Source of the DNA: an uncultured Prevotella sp. | GTDB lineage: Bacteria > Bacteroidota > Bacteroidia > Bacteroidales > Bacteroidaceae | Assembly: GCA_934230115.1 (NCBI GenBank) | Contig: CAKQEI010000095.1 | Span: forward strand, 1 to 6,198 | Direction of reading: 5' to 3' | DNA: 6,198 bases | Part shown: in pieces, positions 1-6,101 of the stretch | How positions within the stretch are numbered: position 1 is the stretch's first letter | Layout: each line of letters starts with the position of its first letter | Program-made: the position numbers and the translations under genes | Notes under the pieces: generated by a model | Told to the model about the DNA's origin: nothing | Seen by the model: only the letters and a program-made list of their open reading frames with translations | The model's database searches: none

Positions 1-54
1 TGGCTTTCCCATTGCATATAAAACGGGAAAAGACAATAAATATTTTATATAAAC

Positions 55-62
55 TAATTTTG
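55..62 (+). promoter_or_regulatory. Possible -7 promoter box for the serpin gene
   Basis: The octamer TAATTTTG fits the Bacteroidetes -7 consensus TAnnTTTG exactly and is identical to the -7 box in front of the nucleotidyltransferase gene (4162-4169). No TTTG or TTG is found 19-21 bases upstream, so the -33 half is missing or weak. If used, transcription would start near position 68-70 and give a leader of about 110 bases before the serpin ATG. The rest of positions 1-178 is AT-rich and shows no open reading frame I would support. Confidence 0.35.
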
Positions 63-178
63 CTCACTTACTTAATTATAGTTAATCGTATCATTTTTCA
101 TACAAGGTTTCATCATTATCTACATTTACATTGCAACAATCTTGATTGTAGAACATAATAATATAACAGGATAAAAAT

Positions 179-1459
179 ATGAAGAAAATGAAAACTATTG
201 GCAAGACAGCAGCCATGGCAAGCCTTGCAACCATGATCCTTGCCTCATGTGCATCAGCCAACAAAGCGCAGAAGCCTGCCGACAACATGCAAGCAACAAA
301 AATGGAGAATAACATGGAAGACCTCGACAACGACTATCTGATATTGTCCGACGAGCAGAAAGCTGCCATTGACCACACCAACGCCTTTGCGCTCAATCTC
401 ATGCACACTCTCACGGGCATGGAGCCACAAGTGGTGTCACCGCTCAGCGTAGCCTACCTTATGGGAATGCTTGCCAACGGAACTAATGGCGACACTCAGA
501 AGGAGATTATGGCGACTCTCAATATGGATGCCAATTCTATCAACAGTCTCAACGAGTCGTATAGGGCGGTCATCAGCATGGCTTCAAAACACGACCGACA
601 GACTACCATCAACATTGCCAACATCATCGCCGCCAACAAGGACATAAGCATCAAACCTGAGTTCGCTAAGCTCGTGGGCGACATGTATAAAGCGGATGTG
701 GAGAGTATTGACTTCTCGTCGCCAAAGGCGCTAAAGCATATCAACGGTTGGTGCAAGAAGCAGACTGAGGGCATGATTCCCAGTATCATCGACCAGCTTG
801 ACCCCAACACCACCTCTATGCTCATGAATGCCATCTACTTCAACGGCACTTGGACCAACAAGTTTGACCCAAATCAGACTAAGGAGGAGAATTTCCGTGG
901 CTACACACGCGATATACGACGCGTGAAGATGATGCACAACGAGCATGAGTTCCAGTACACCGAAAACAACGACTTCGCTGCCGTGCGTCTGCCCTACGGC
1001 AACGGAACTTACTCGATGACTGTGATTCTGCCCAACGAGAACAAGTCGGTGTCGGAAATAATCAACGGTCTCGACACAAAGAAGCTACATGAGATGAACG
1101 AAAGCATGGAGAAATGTATTGTCGACCTGAAGTTGCCACGCTTCTCCACAACAACAGAGACAAAGCTCAACAACCCTATCGCCAAGCTTGGCGCACCTTC
1201 GATGTTCCTGTCCGACAAAGCCGACTTCAGCAATATGTCTGCCACTTCGATGTATGTGTCTGCCATGCTACAGAAGGCTAAGATTGAAGTTAGCGAAGAG
1301 GGTACGAAAGCGGCAGCTGTAACAGCAAGCATAATGACGATGTCTGCCTTGCCCGACTTGGAGCCTCGTCGCGTAAGCTTCCATGCCAACCGTCCGTTCA
1401 TCTACATGATTACTGAGGAAAATACAGGCGCCATATTCTTTATAGGAGAGTATGTTTAG
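179..1459 (+). CDS. Serpin-family protease inhibitor, predicted lipoprotein
   Basis: This 426-residue protein has the full serpin fold signature. The N-terminus is a lipoprotein signal: basic MKKMK, a hydrophobic stretch, then the lipobox LASC with Cys24 as the predicted lipidated residue. The mature part carries the serpin motifs SPLSVAYLMGML (helix B, near 87), NAIYFNGTW (strand 3A), LPYGNGTYSMTVILP and DLKLPRF. The proximal hinge EEGTKAAAVTA (373-383) has the small residues needed for loop insertion, so an inhibitory serpin is likely, and the C-terminal NRPFIYMI motif is present. Serpins trap serine or cysteine proteases by cleavage in the reactive loop. The loop here is rich in Met, Ser, Thr and Ala with no basic residue near P1, which argues against a trypsin-like target. 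No acidic residues follow Cys24, so a surface export signal of the usual Bacteroidetes kind is not evident and a periplasm-facing position is possible. The start at 179 was chosen; ATG at 188 (Met4) is an alternative. The gene stands alone and converges with guaA. Confidence 0.93.
   Translation: MKKMKTIGKTAAMASLATMILASCASANKAQKPADNMQATKMENNMEDLDNDYLILSDEQKAAIDHTNAFALNLMHTLTGMEPQVVSPLSVAYLMGMLANGTNGDTQKEIMATLNMDANSINSLNESYRAVISMASKHDRQTTINIANIIAANKDISIKPEFAKLVGDMYKADVESIDFSSPKALKHINGWCKKQTEGMIPSIIDQLDPNTTSMLMNAIYFNGTWTNKFDPNQTKEENFRGYTRDIRRVKMMHNEHEFQYTENNDFAAVRLPYGNGTYSMTVILPNENKSVSEIINGLDTKKLHEMNESMEKCIVDLKLPRFSTTTETKLNNPIAKLGAPSMFLSDKADFSNMSATSMYVSAMLQKAKIEVSEEGTKAAAVTASIMTMSALPDLEPRRVSFHANRPFIYMITEENTGAIFFIGEYV
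1295..1348 (+). other. Serpin hinge and reactive-centre loop
   Basis: Codons 373-390 encode P17 to about P1'. Counting from the hinge Glu373 as P17, as in human alpha-1-antitrypsin, puts the scissile bond near Ser389-Ala390 in the context IMTMSALP. The stretch from there to the conserved NRPF motif is about six residues longer than in alpha-1-antitrypsin, so the bond could lie a few residues further on. P12-P9 are Ala-Ala-Ala-Val and P8 is Thr, typical of inhibitory members. Confidence 0.7.
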
Positions 1460-1492
1460 TCAAAGGCGTTTGAGAGTTTTGAGTTTTGAATT

Positions 1493-1518
1493 ATCGCCGT
1501 AGGCGATTTTGAGTTTTT
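1493..1518 (+). terminator. Likely intrinsic terminator of the serpin gene
   Basis: ATCGCC (1493-1498), loop GTA, then GGCGAT (1502-1507) form a six-pair GC-rich stem starting 34 bases after the serpin stop codon. It runs into TTTT, GAG and TTTTT on the plus strand. The T tract is broken by GAG, so efficiency is uncertain. Confidence 0.5.
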
Positions 1519-1548
1519 CAATTTTGAGTTTTTCAATTTTGAGTTTTG

Positions 1549-1602
1549 AATTTTGAGTTTTGAATTATTCAATTTTGATTTAATAATTCAAAACTCATAA
1601 TT
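1549..1602. repeat. Inner inverted repeat, possible bidirectional stop hairpin
   Basis: Positions 1555-1569 (GAGTTTTGAATTATT) are perfectly complementary to 1582-1596 around a 12-base loop. The stem continues outward with one mismatch (1553/1598) to 1549/1602, giving about 20 pairs. It is AT-rich and lacks a clean T tract on either side, so it is not a textbook terminator, but it could stall or protect both convergent transcripts. Confidence 0.6.
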
Positions 1603-1615
1603 GAACAATTCCTAA

Positions 1616-1628
1616 TGCGCAAAGCGCA
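1616..1628 (-). terminator. Weak hairpin downstream of guaA
   Basis: TGCGC (1616-1620), loop AAA, GCGCA (1624-1628) make a five-pair stem 36 bases beyond the guaA stop codon. On the minus strand it is followed only by TTAGGAATTG, a poor T tract. It is the best GC-rich stem candidate for ending the minus-strand row before the AT-rich array, but this is a weak call. Confidence 0.3.
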
Positions 1629-1663
1629 CAATTCAAAACTCAAAACTCAAAACTCAAAAATTA

Positions 1664-3274
1664 TTATTCCCACTCAATTGTTGATGGTGGTTTTGACGAG
1701 ATATCATAGCATACGCGGTTTACACCCTTCACCTTATTGATAATCTCGTTGCTCACCTTTGCCATGAAGTCGTAAGGCAGATGTGCCCAGTCGGCTGTCA
1801 TAGCGTCGGTAGAGGTAACGGCACGAAGAGCAACCGGATGCTCGTAGGTACGCTCGTCGCCCATAACGCCTACTGAGCGCACGGTAGAGAGCAATACTGT
1901 GCCTGCCTGCCAAATCTGGTCGTAGAGCGAAACCTCAATCTCGCCATTCTGCATGTCGGCAGGAACGCCAGCTGCAAGCACGCGGCGTGCGTCCTCGCCA
2001 CTCAGCTTCACCTTATACTCGCGCAAGCCGCGGATATAGATGTCGTCGGCATCCTGAAGGATGCGCACCTTCTCGGGAGTGATGTCGCCAAGAATACGCA
2101 CAGCCAAGCCCGGTCCTGGGAACGGATGGCGTGTGATGAGATGCTCGGGCATTCCCATTGAGCGACCCACACGGCGCACCTCGTCCTTGAACAACCACTT
2201 CAACGGCTCGCACAACTGGAGGTTCATTTCCTTAGGCAGACCGCCCACGTTGTGGTGGCTCTTGATCACCTTGCCTGTGATGTTGAGCGACTCGATACGG
2301 TCGGGATAGATTGTGCCCTGGGCAAGCCACTTGGCACCGGTCTGCTTCTTAGCCTCAGCGTTGAACACCTCAACGAAGTCGCGGCCAATAATCTTGCGCT
2401 TCTCCTCAGGGTCGCTTACGCCAGCCAAATCGGCGAAGAACTTCTCCGAAGCGTCCACGCCAATCACGTTAAGACCGAGGCACTTGTAGTCCTCCATCAC
2501 GTCGTGGAACTCGTTCTTGCGGAGCATACCGTGGTCCACGAAGATACATGTGAGGTTGCTGCCAATGGCCTTGTTGAGCAATACGGCTGCAACGCTTGAG
2601 TCAACACCACCCGAAAGACCAAGGATCACCTTGTCGTCGCCCAACTGAGCCTTAAGCTCGGCAACGGTTGTCTCTACAAACGAGTCGGCGCTCCAGTCCT
2701 GACGGCTTCCGCAGATGTCTACCACGAAGTTCTTCAAGAGCTGTGTGCCCTGCAATGAGTGGAACACCTCTGGATGGAACTGCACAGCCCATACTGGCTG
2801 CTTGGTAGATGCATAGGCAGCAAACTTAACGTTGGCTGTAGAGGCGATGCACTTGTAGTCCTCGGGAATAGCTGTGATGGTGTCGCCGTGGCTCATCCAC
2901 ACCTGCGAGTTCTCTACAAATCCCTTGAACAGAGGGTTCTCTGCGTCGAAGTGCTCCAGATTGGCACGTCCGTACTCACGGGTGTTGGCAGCCTCAACCT
3001 TTCCGCCATTGGCGTAGCTGATGAACTGTGCGCCATAGCAGATGCCGAGCACAGGAATGCGTCCCACAAACTGGCTCAAGTCCACCTTGAAGGCCTCCTT
3101 GTCGTGTACCGAGTAGGGGCTTCCGCTGAGGATAACGCCAATCACGGATGGGTCGTCCTTAGGGAACTTGTTGTAGGGCATAATCTCGCAGAAGGTGTCG
3201 AGCTCGCGTACACGACGGCCAATAAGCTGTGTGGTCTGCGAACCGAAATCAAGAATTATAATCTTCTGTTGCAT
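1664..3274 (-). CDS. guaA: GMP synthase (glutamine-hydrolysing)
   Basis: This 536-residue cytoplasmic enzyme converts XMP to GMP using ATP and ammonia from glutamine, the last step of guanine nucleotide synthesis. The class I glutamine amidotransferase domain (about 1-190) shows [12 protein letters not shown], the nucleophile Cys79 in GICYGAQ, and His167/Glu169 in QFHPEV. The ATP-pyrophosphatase domain follows with the PP-loop LSGGVDSS (220-227), the lid motif HHNVGGLP (340-347) and HPFPGPGL (383-390). The C-terminal dimerisation domain ends in the conserved [16 protein letters not shown]. All catalytic residues are present. Compared with the Escherichia coli enzyme (525 residues), there is an extra stretch of about 28 residues between LRE and LYDQ (419-449). 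The ATG at 3274 is followed at once by the conserved N-terminus, and A-rich sequence precedes it. It lies 42 bases after the nucleotidyltransferase gene with no TAnnTTTG box in the gap, so co-transcription with that gene is likely. Confidence 0.98.
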   Translation of the reverse strand: MQQKIIILDFGSQTTQLIGRRVRELDTFCEIMPYNKFPKDDPSVIGVILSGSPYSVHDKEAFKVDLSQFVGRIPVLGICYGAQFISYANGGKVEAANTREYGRANLEHFDAENPLFKGFVENSQVWMSHGDTITAIPEDYKCIASTANVKFAAYASTKQPVWAVQFHPEVFHSLQGTQLLKNFVVDICGSRQDWSADSFVETTVAELKAQLGDDKVILGLSGGVDSSVAAVLLNKAIGSNLTCIFVDHGMLRKNEFHDVMEDYKCLGLNVIGVDASEKFFADLAGVSDPEEKRKIIGRDFVEVFNAEAKKQTGAKWLAQGTIYPDRIESLNITGKVIKSHHNVGGLPKEMNLQLCEPLKWLFKDEVRRVGRSMGMPEHLITRHPFPGPGLAVRILGDITPEKVRILQDADDIYIRGLREYKVKLSGEDARRVLAAGVPADMQNGEIEVSLYDQIWQAGTVLLSTVRSVGVMGDERTYEHPVALRAVTSTDAMTADWAHLPYDFMAKVSNEIINKVKGVNRVCYDISSKPPSTIEWE

Positions 3275-3316
3275 TTGTTAATTTGTTATTTAATTATTAG
3301 TCTTTCTTCTATTTTA

Positions 3317-4132
3317 TTATTTTTCTCCCATTGATGCAAGAAACTCTTCCGCTTGTACTAACGTGTCGAGTTTTCCAATGTCCATGAGCTTCAGATCGTC
3401 TTTGGCGTAACCTATTATATTATGTGTGGCGCACGCCTTGAGATAGAAGTCAATGATACCGAATCGGTCTGGGAAAGAGTCCATCATCTTCAGCAGTCGT
3501 GGAGAAATCGCGTGTATTCCTGCAAAGGCATACATTCGGCATTCCTTCGGGTTGAGTTCGGGATAAGGGCTTCTCACCTCCCCCGTCTCTATGTTCGTCC
3601 ATCCCACCAGTCGCATGTCATCGTCAAAGAGCAAATACCGCTTTGTCTTTCGCCAACTCACGAGCAACACAGCATCCACCCCTTCTTCACTCTTCGTTCT
3701 TCGTTCTTCACTCACCCCTCTTCCTTCTTCACTCTTCACTCTTCGTTCTTCCCTTACCGAAGCCGCAATGTAGAACTTCTTCAAGTCCACATTGCTCAGA
3801 ATGTCGACATTATGAATCAGAATAGGAGCATCGGGAGCGAACAGCGGGGCAGCCTTTTTTATTCCCCCTCCAGTCTCAAGTAGTCCGCTTGTTTCGTCGG
3901 AGATGCGTATGTCGAGACCGAAGTTATTGTTTTCGTTGAGATAATCGATGATTTGCCCTGCAAAATGATGCACGTTGACTACAATGCGGTCAACACCGGC
4001 ACGGGCAAGATTTTCTATCACGCGCTTTATCAACGGCTCACCCCCTACCCTCACCAACGCCTTTGGCATAGTGTCGGTGAGCGGTTTAAGGCGTGTGCCC
4101 AATCCAGCCGCGAATATCATTGCTTGCATCAT
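3317..4132 (-). CDS. MurU-like sugar-1-phosphate nucleotidyltransferase
   Basis: This protein (271 residues from ATG 4132) belongs to the GT-A-fold NTP transferase family, which joins a sugar-1-phosphate to a nucleotide with release of pyrophosphate. Visible motifs are AMIFAAGLGTRLKPLTD..MPKALV at the N-terminus (nucleotide-binding loop at about 10-24), the metal-binding Asp110 in HNVDIL, ETGGGIKKA, and a second acidic site, Asp251, in LMDIG. Lying directly after an AmgK-like kinase, it is best read as MurNAc-1-phosphate uridylyltransferase (MurU), making UDP-MurNAc for cell-wall recycling. Substrate and nucleotide are inferred from the neighbourhood, and other sugar-1-phosphates are possible. 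Residues 127-151 (REERRVKSEEG and a near copy) are a low-complexity insertion absent from the usual family pattern. The start is ATG 4132, or ATG 4129 giving MQAMIF. A TTG at 4174 would extend the frame, but it lies upstream of the predicted transcription start and adds residues unlike the family. The gap of 68 bases to the kinase gene contains its own promoter. Confidence 0.85.
   Translation of the reverse strand: MMQAMIFAAGLGTRLKPLTDTMPKALVRVGGEPLIKRVIENLARAGVDRIVVNVHHFAGQIIDYLNENNNFGLDIRISDETSGLLETGGGIKKAAPLFAPDAPILIHNVDILSNVDLKKFYIAASVREERRVKSEEGRGVSEERRTKSEEGVDAVLLVSWRKTKRYLLFDDDMRLVGWTNIETGEVRSPYPELNPKECRMYAFAGIHAISPRLLKMMDSFPDRFGIIDFYLKACATHNIIGYAKDDLKLMDIGKLDTLVQAEEFLASMGEK
3680..3754 (-). 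repeat. In-frame tandem repeat inserted in the nucleotidyltransferase gene
   Basis: Coding-strand words GAAGAACGAAGAGTGAAG recur in two near copies separated by GGAAGAGGGGTGAG, encoding REERRVKSEEG-RGVS-EERRTKSEEG. The wording resembles the short GAAGAGTGAAGAATGAAG intergenic repeats of Prevotella-type genomes rather than ordinary codons. It lies between the helix LKKFYIAAS and the strand DAVLLVS, a surface loop position in this fold. On the coding strand the other two phases meet TGA in the repeat, so only one phase could be tolerated. Confidence 0.8.
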
Positions 4133-4161
4133 AGATGATAGTGTATAAAATATGTTGCCTA

Positions 4162-4192
4162 CAAAATTACTCAAAATCCTGTAAATGGCAAA
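4162..4192 (-). promoter_or_regulatory. Bacteroidetes-type promoter of the nucleotidyltransferase gene
   Basis: Read on the minus strand, TTTG (4189-4192), a 19-base spacer (4170-4188) and TAATTTTG (4162-4169) match the primary-sigma consensus TTTG-N19-21-TAnnTTTG in every fixed base. The expected transcription start is near 4156, leaving a leader of about 24 bases before ATG 4132. The promoter fits wholly in the intergenic gap, so the nucleotidyltransferase and guaA can be expressed without the kinase gene. It also argues against the TTG start at 4174. Confidence 0.75.
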
Positions 4193-4200
4193 ACAATGTA

Positions 4201-5745
4201 CTAATGTTTTTTATTAAATGTTTGCTCTATGCCTTGTTCCCTATGGCACACATGCACTTCGATGCCGAATTTCTCGTGTATATGCTCCGCAAGGTGTTGT
4301 GCCGAGTAGACGCTGCGATGCTGTCCGCCTGTGCATCCGAAGCAGAACATCAGGTCGGTGAATCCGCGCGAGATGTAGCGTTGCACGTGGGCATCGGCAA
4401 GCTTGTAGACGCTATCAAGGAAGGTGAGTATCTCGCCATCGTCCTCAAGGAATCGTATTACCGGTTCGTCGAGACCCGTGAGCTTCTTGTAAGGCTCATA
4501 GCGTCCGGGGTTGTGGGTGGAGCGGCAGTCGAACACATAGCCGCCACCGTTGCCCGACTCGTCGGCAGGGATTCCCTTGCGATAGGAGAAGCTGAACACG
4601 CGCACACGTAGTGGACCCTTGCCGTCGTACTTCGAGAATGTGGCTGGTCCGTCCTGGGGATGAGCCTCATATACATTGTTGTCTGTGGTCTTGTAGCCAT
4701 CGGCACGCGACATGGCGGCTTCCTGAATATGGGCATACTTGGGCAGTTCGGTCAGTCGGCGCAGCATATCCATCATGTATGGATAAGGGAACACGTCCTC
4801 GCCAAGCTTCAGCAGCTCGCGCAGATTGTCCATAGCCGGGGGAATGGAGTCGAGGAAATGCTTCTTGCGCTCGAAATATCCGCGGAACCCATAGGCTCCA
4901 AGCACCTGCAGGGTGCGGAAGAGCACAAACAAGCTTAGTCGGCTTACAAAATGGCGCACACTGGGCACCTCGGTATACTGGCTCAGAGCCTCGTAGTACT
5001 CGCGCAGGAGTTCGCGTCGCAGCTTGTTGGAATAGCGTGCGGAGGCTTGCCATAGGAACGATGCAAGATCGTAGTAGAAGGGTCCCTTGCGTCCACCCTG
5101 GAAGTCGATGAAGAAGGGGTTGCCCTCGGCATCGAGCATCACGTTGCGAGCCTGGAAATCGCGGTAGAGGAACGAGTCGGTAGGCTCGGAGGTGAGATCC
5201 TTGGCAAACAGACGGAAGTTGGCCTCAAGCTTCAGTTCGTGGAAGTCGAGGTCGGAGGGCTTGAGGAAGCAATACTTGAAGTAGTTGAGGTCGAAGAGCA
5301 CGCTGTCCTCGTCGAATTCGGGCTGAGGATAGCAGTTCTGCCAGTCGAGTCCGCGCGCTCCACGTATCTGGATGTTAGGCAGTTGGCGTATGGTGCGCTT
5401 TAGCAGATCCTGCTCCTCAAGGTTGTAGCGTCCGCCCGCCTCGCGGCCTCCACGTATGGCGTCGTAGAGCGACACAGAGCCAAGGTCGGTCTGCAGATAG
5501 CGCAGCCCGTCGTCGCTCACGGCAAGCACGTGCGGCACAGGCAGTTGCCTCTGCTCGAAATGCTCAGCCAGATACACAAAGGCGTGGTTCTCGTCGCGGC
5601 TTGTGCCCACCACTCCTATCACACTCTGTCCGTCCTCGTCGACAAGACGATAATACTCTCTGTTGCTGCCCGCTCCTGCAAGTCGCGTTGTGCTTGCAGG
5701 CTCCGAACCGTGCCATGCTGTGAAAAGATTAATCAGTTTCTCCAT
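4201..5745 (-). CDS. AmgK-like sugar kinase fused to RapZ C-terminal domain
   Basis: This 514-residue cytoplasmic protein has two domains. Residues about 18-330 are an aminoglycoside-phosphotransferase-type kinase of the AmgK group. GAGSNREYYRL is the nucleotide loop; the catalytic loop YRDFQARNVML carries Asp196 and Asn201 (Tyr194 sits where His is more usual), and IDFQGG carries the metal-binding Asp214, followed by YYDLASFLWQ. AmgK phosphorylates MurNAc or GlcNAc at the anomeric position. After a polar linker (about 340-378), residues 379-514 match the RapZ C-terminal domain: FSFSYRKGIP, YVFDCRSTHNPG, LTGLDEPV, the phosphate-binding GCTGGQHRSV (470-479) and CHREQ. In Escherichia coli that domain binds glucosamine-6-phosphate and the small RNAs controlling glmS; there it is attached to a different, P-loop kinase-like domain. 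A nucleotidyltransferase of MurU type follows, supporting amino-sugar salvage. The ATG at 5745 lies inside the end of the preceding small gene, suggesting translational coupling. The kinase substrate and the role of the RapZ part are inferences. Confidence 0.9.
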   Translation of the reverse strand: MEKLINLFTAWHGSEPASTTRLAGAGSNREYYRLVDEDGQSVIGVVGTSRDENHAFVYLAEHFEQRQLPVPHVLAVSDDGLRYLQTDLGSVSLYDAIRGGREAGGRYNLEEQDLLKRTIRQLPNIQIRGARGLDWQNCYPQPEFDEDSVLFDLNYFKYCFLKPSDLDFHELKLEANFRLFAKDLTSEPTDSFLYRDFQARNVMLDAEGNPFFIDFQGGRKGPFYYDLASFLWQASARYSNKLRRELLREYYEALSQYTEVPSVRHFVSRLSLFVLFRTLQVLGAYGFRGYFERKKHFLDSIPPAMDNLRELLKLGEDVFPYPYMMDMLRRLTELPKYAHIQEAAMSRADGYKTTDNNVYEAHPQDGPATFSKYDGKGPLRVRVFSFSYRKGIPADESGNGGGYVFDCRSTHNPGRYEPYKKLTGLDEPVIRFLEDDGEILTFLDSVYKLADAHVQRYISRGFTDLMFCFGCTGGQHRSVYSAQHLAEHIHEKFGIEVHVCHREQGIEQTFNKKH

Positions 5746-5938
5746 TGTCCTGGTCTTTGTGAAAATATTGCTTCTCCTTCTTGTCTACCCATTGGTCAAA
5801 CAGCGTGTTGATGACGAAGAGGAGTATCGCCACGCCTGCCGTGATGCAGAGCGACTTTGTGAGGATGTATGTGCCGCCAATAATGATGATTGACAGCACC
5901 AATATCTTTATGTTTAACTGTCGTTTTAGTATTTCCAT
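5729..5938 (-). CDS. Small two-helix membrane protein of unknown function
   Basis: I do not recognise a named family for this 69-residue protein. It has a basic N-terminus (Lys5, Arg6, Lys11), a hydrophobic helix at about 12-27, a short turn with Lys28, a second helix at about 30-47, and a charged tail rich in Lys, Asp and Gln. This gives an inner-membrane hairpin, probably with both ends in the cytoplasm by the positive-inside rule. The reading frame is supported by a good promoter upstream (5973-6004) and by its 17-base overlap with the kinase gene: the kinase ATG lies in ATGGAGAAACTGATTAA, which also contains this gene's stop. The arrangement suggests coupled translation and perhaps a link to membrane or cell-wall substrate handling, but nothing in the sequence names a function. 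Confidence 0.75.
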   Translation of the reverse strand: MEILKRQLNIKILVLSIIIIGGTYILTKSLCITAGVAILLFVINTLFDQWVDKKEKQYFHKDQDNGETD

Positions 5939-5962
5939 AATATATATAAGATGTATAAGATG

Positions 5963-5987
5963 TTTTGTAATACAAAGTTATACAAAA
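5963..5987. promoter_or_regulatory. Palindromic site over the -7 box, possible operator
   Basis: TTTGTA-A-TACAAA (5964-5976) is a 13-base odd palindrome, and the same TTTTGTA half also matches TACAAAA at 5981-5987. The three half-sites overlap the -7 box and expected transcription start of the small-gene promoter. That placement would suit a repressor, but in an AT-rich promoter the pattern could be chance. Confidence 0.3.
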
Positions 5988-6004
5988 TCAAGCAGAAAAA
6001 CAAC
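5973..6004 (-). promoter_or_regulatory. Bacteroidetes-type promoter for the small gene and kinase
   Basis: On the minus strand GTTG (6001-6004), a 20-base spacer and TAACTTTG (5973-5980) fit TTTG-N19-21-TAnnTTTG with a single mismatch in the -33 box. The predicted start is near 5966, giving a leader of about 28 bases to ATG 5938. It would drive the small membrane gene and the kinase and, by read-through, the genes beyond. Confidence 0.65.
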
Positions 6005-6101
6005 AGCCGTGTCTAAAATATATACGGTGTTTTAAATGTTTTTGTCATAACGTTAGACCAATAACATCCTCTTTACATCACTCCAGATATCGGATAGGCA
6101 C

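Larger units (their letters stand above)
1472..1659. repeat. Nested AT-rich intergenic repeat array between convergent genes
   Basis: Nearly all of the space between the serpin and guaA stops is built from GAGTTTT/GAATTTT words on the left and their reverse complements on the right. The outer arms are a perfect 19-base inverted repeat: GAGTTTTGAGTTTTGAATT at 1474-1492 and its complement at 1630-1648. Inside are an exact tandem duplication of the 15-mer GAGTTTTTCAATTTT (1511-1525 and 1526-1540) and a second inverted repeat around 1555-1596. Two small GC-rich hairpins are embedded in it. Arrays of this wording occur between genes in Prevotella and relatives (from general knowledge; not searched here). 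No gene is visible. It probably works as, or has grown around, the transcription stop zone of both convergent units. Confidence 0.85.

Noticed and set aside
5..30. TTTCCC / GGGAAA inverted repeat at the left edge
   Set aside because: Only six pairs with a 14-base loop and no T tract; too weak to call a terminator or operator.
1472..1659. Reading the intergenic repeat as a CRISPR array
   Set aside because: The units are 7-15 bases, abut one another, occur in both orientations and have no unique spacers.
3275..3316. A separate guaA promoter or purine riboswitch in the 42-base gap
   Set aside because: No TAnnTTTG box is present and the gap is too short for a riboswitch; read-through from the upstream promoter explains it.
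2759..3334. Plus-strand open frame of 191 codons opposite guaA
   Set aside because: Mirror of the well-conserved amidotransferase domain; such frames arise from codon bias, and no promoter is seen.
3422..3883. Plus-strand open frame of 153 codons opposite the nucleotidyltransferase
   Set aside because: It is antisense to a clear gene, and its Ser/Phe-rich section simply mirrors the GAAGA repeat; no motif or start signal supports it.
4133..4174. TTG start that would lengthen the nucleotidyltransferase by 14 residues
   Set aside because: It lies upstream of the predicted transcription start and overlaps the promoter, and the added residues do not resemble the family; the conserved AMIFAAGLGTRL begins just after ATG 4132/4129.
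4667..5053. Minus-strand open frame of 128 codons inside the kinase gene
   Set aside because: Out-of-frame shadow of the kinase domain with Arg/Ala-rich composition and no recognisable motif; the in-frame protein carries all conserved residues.
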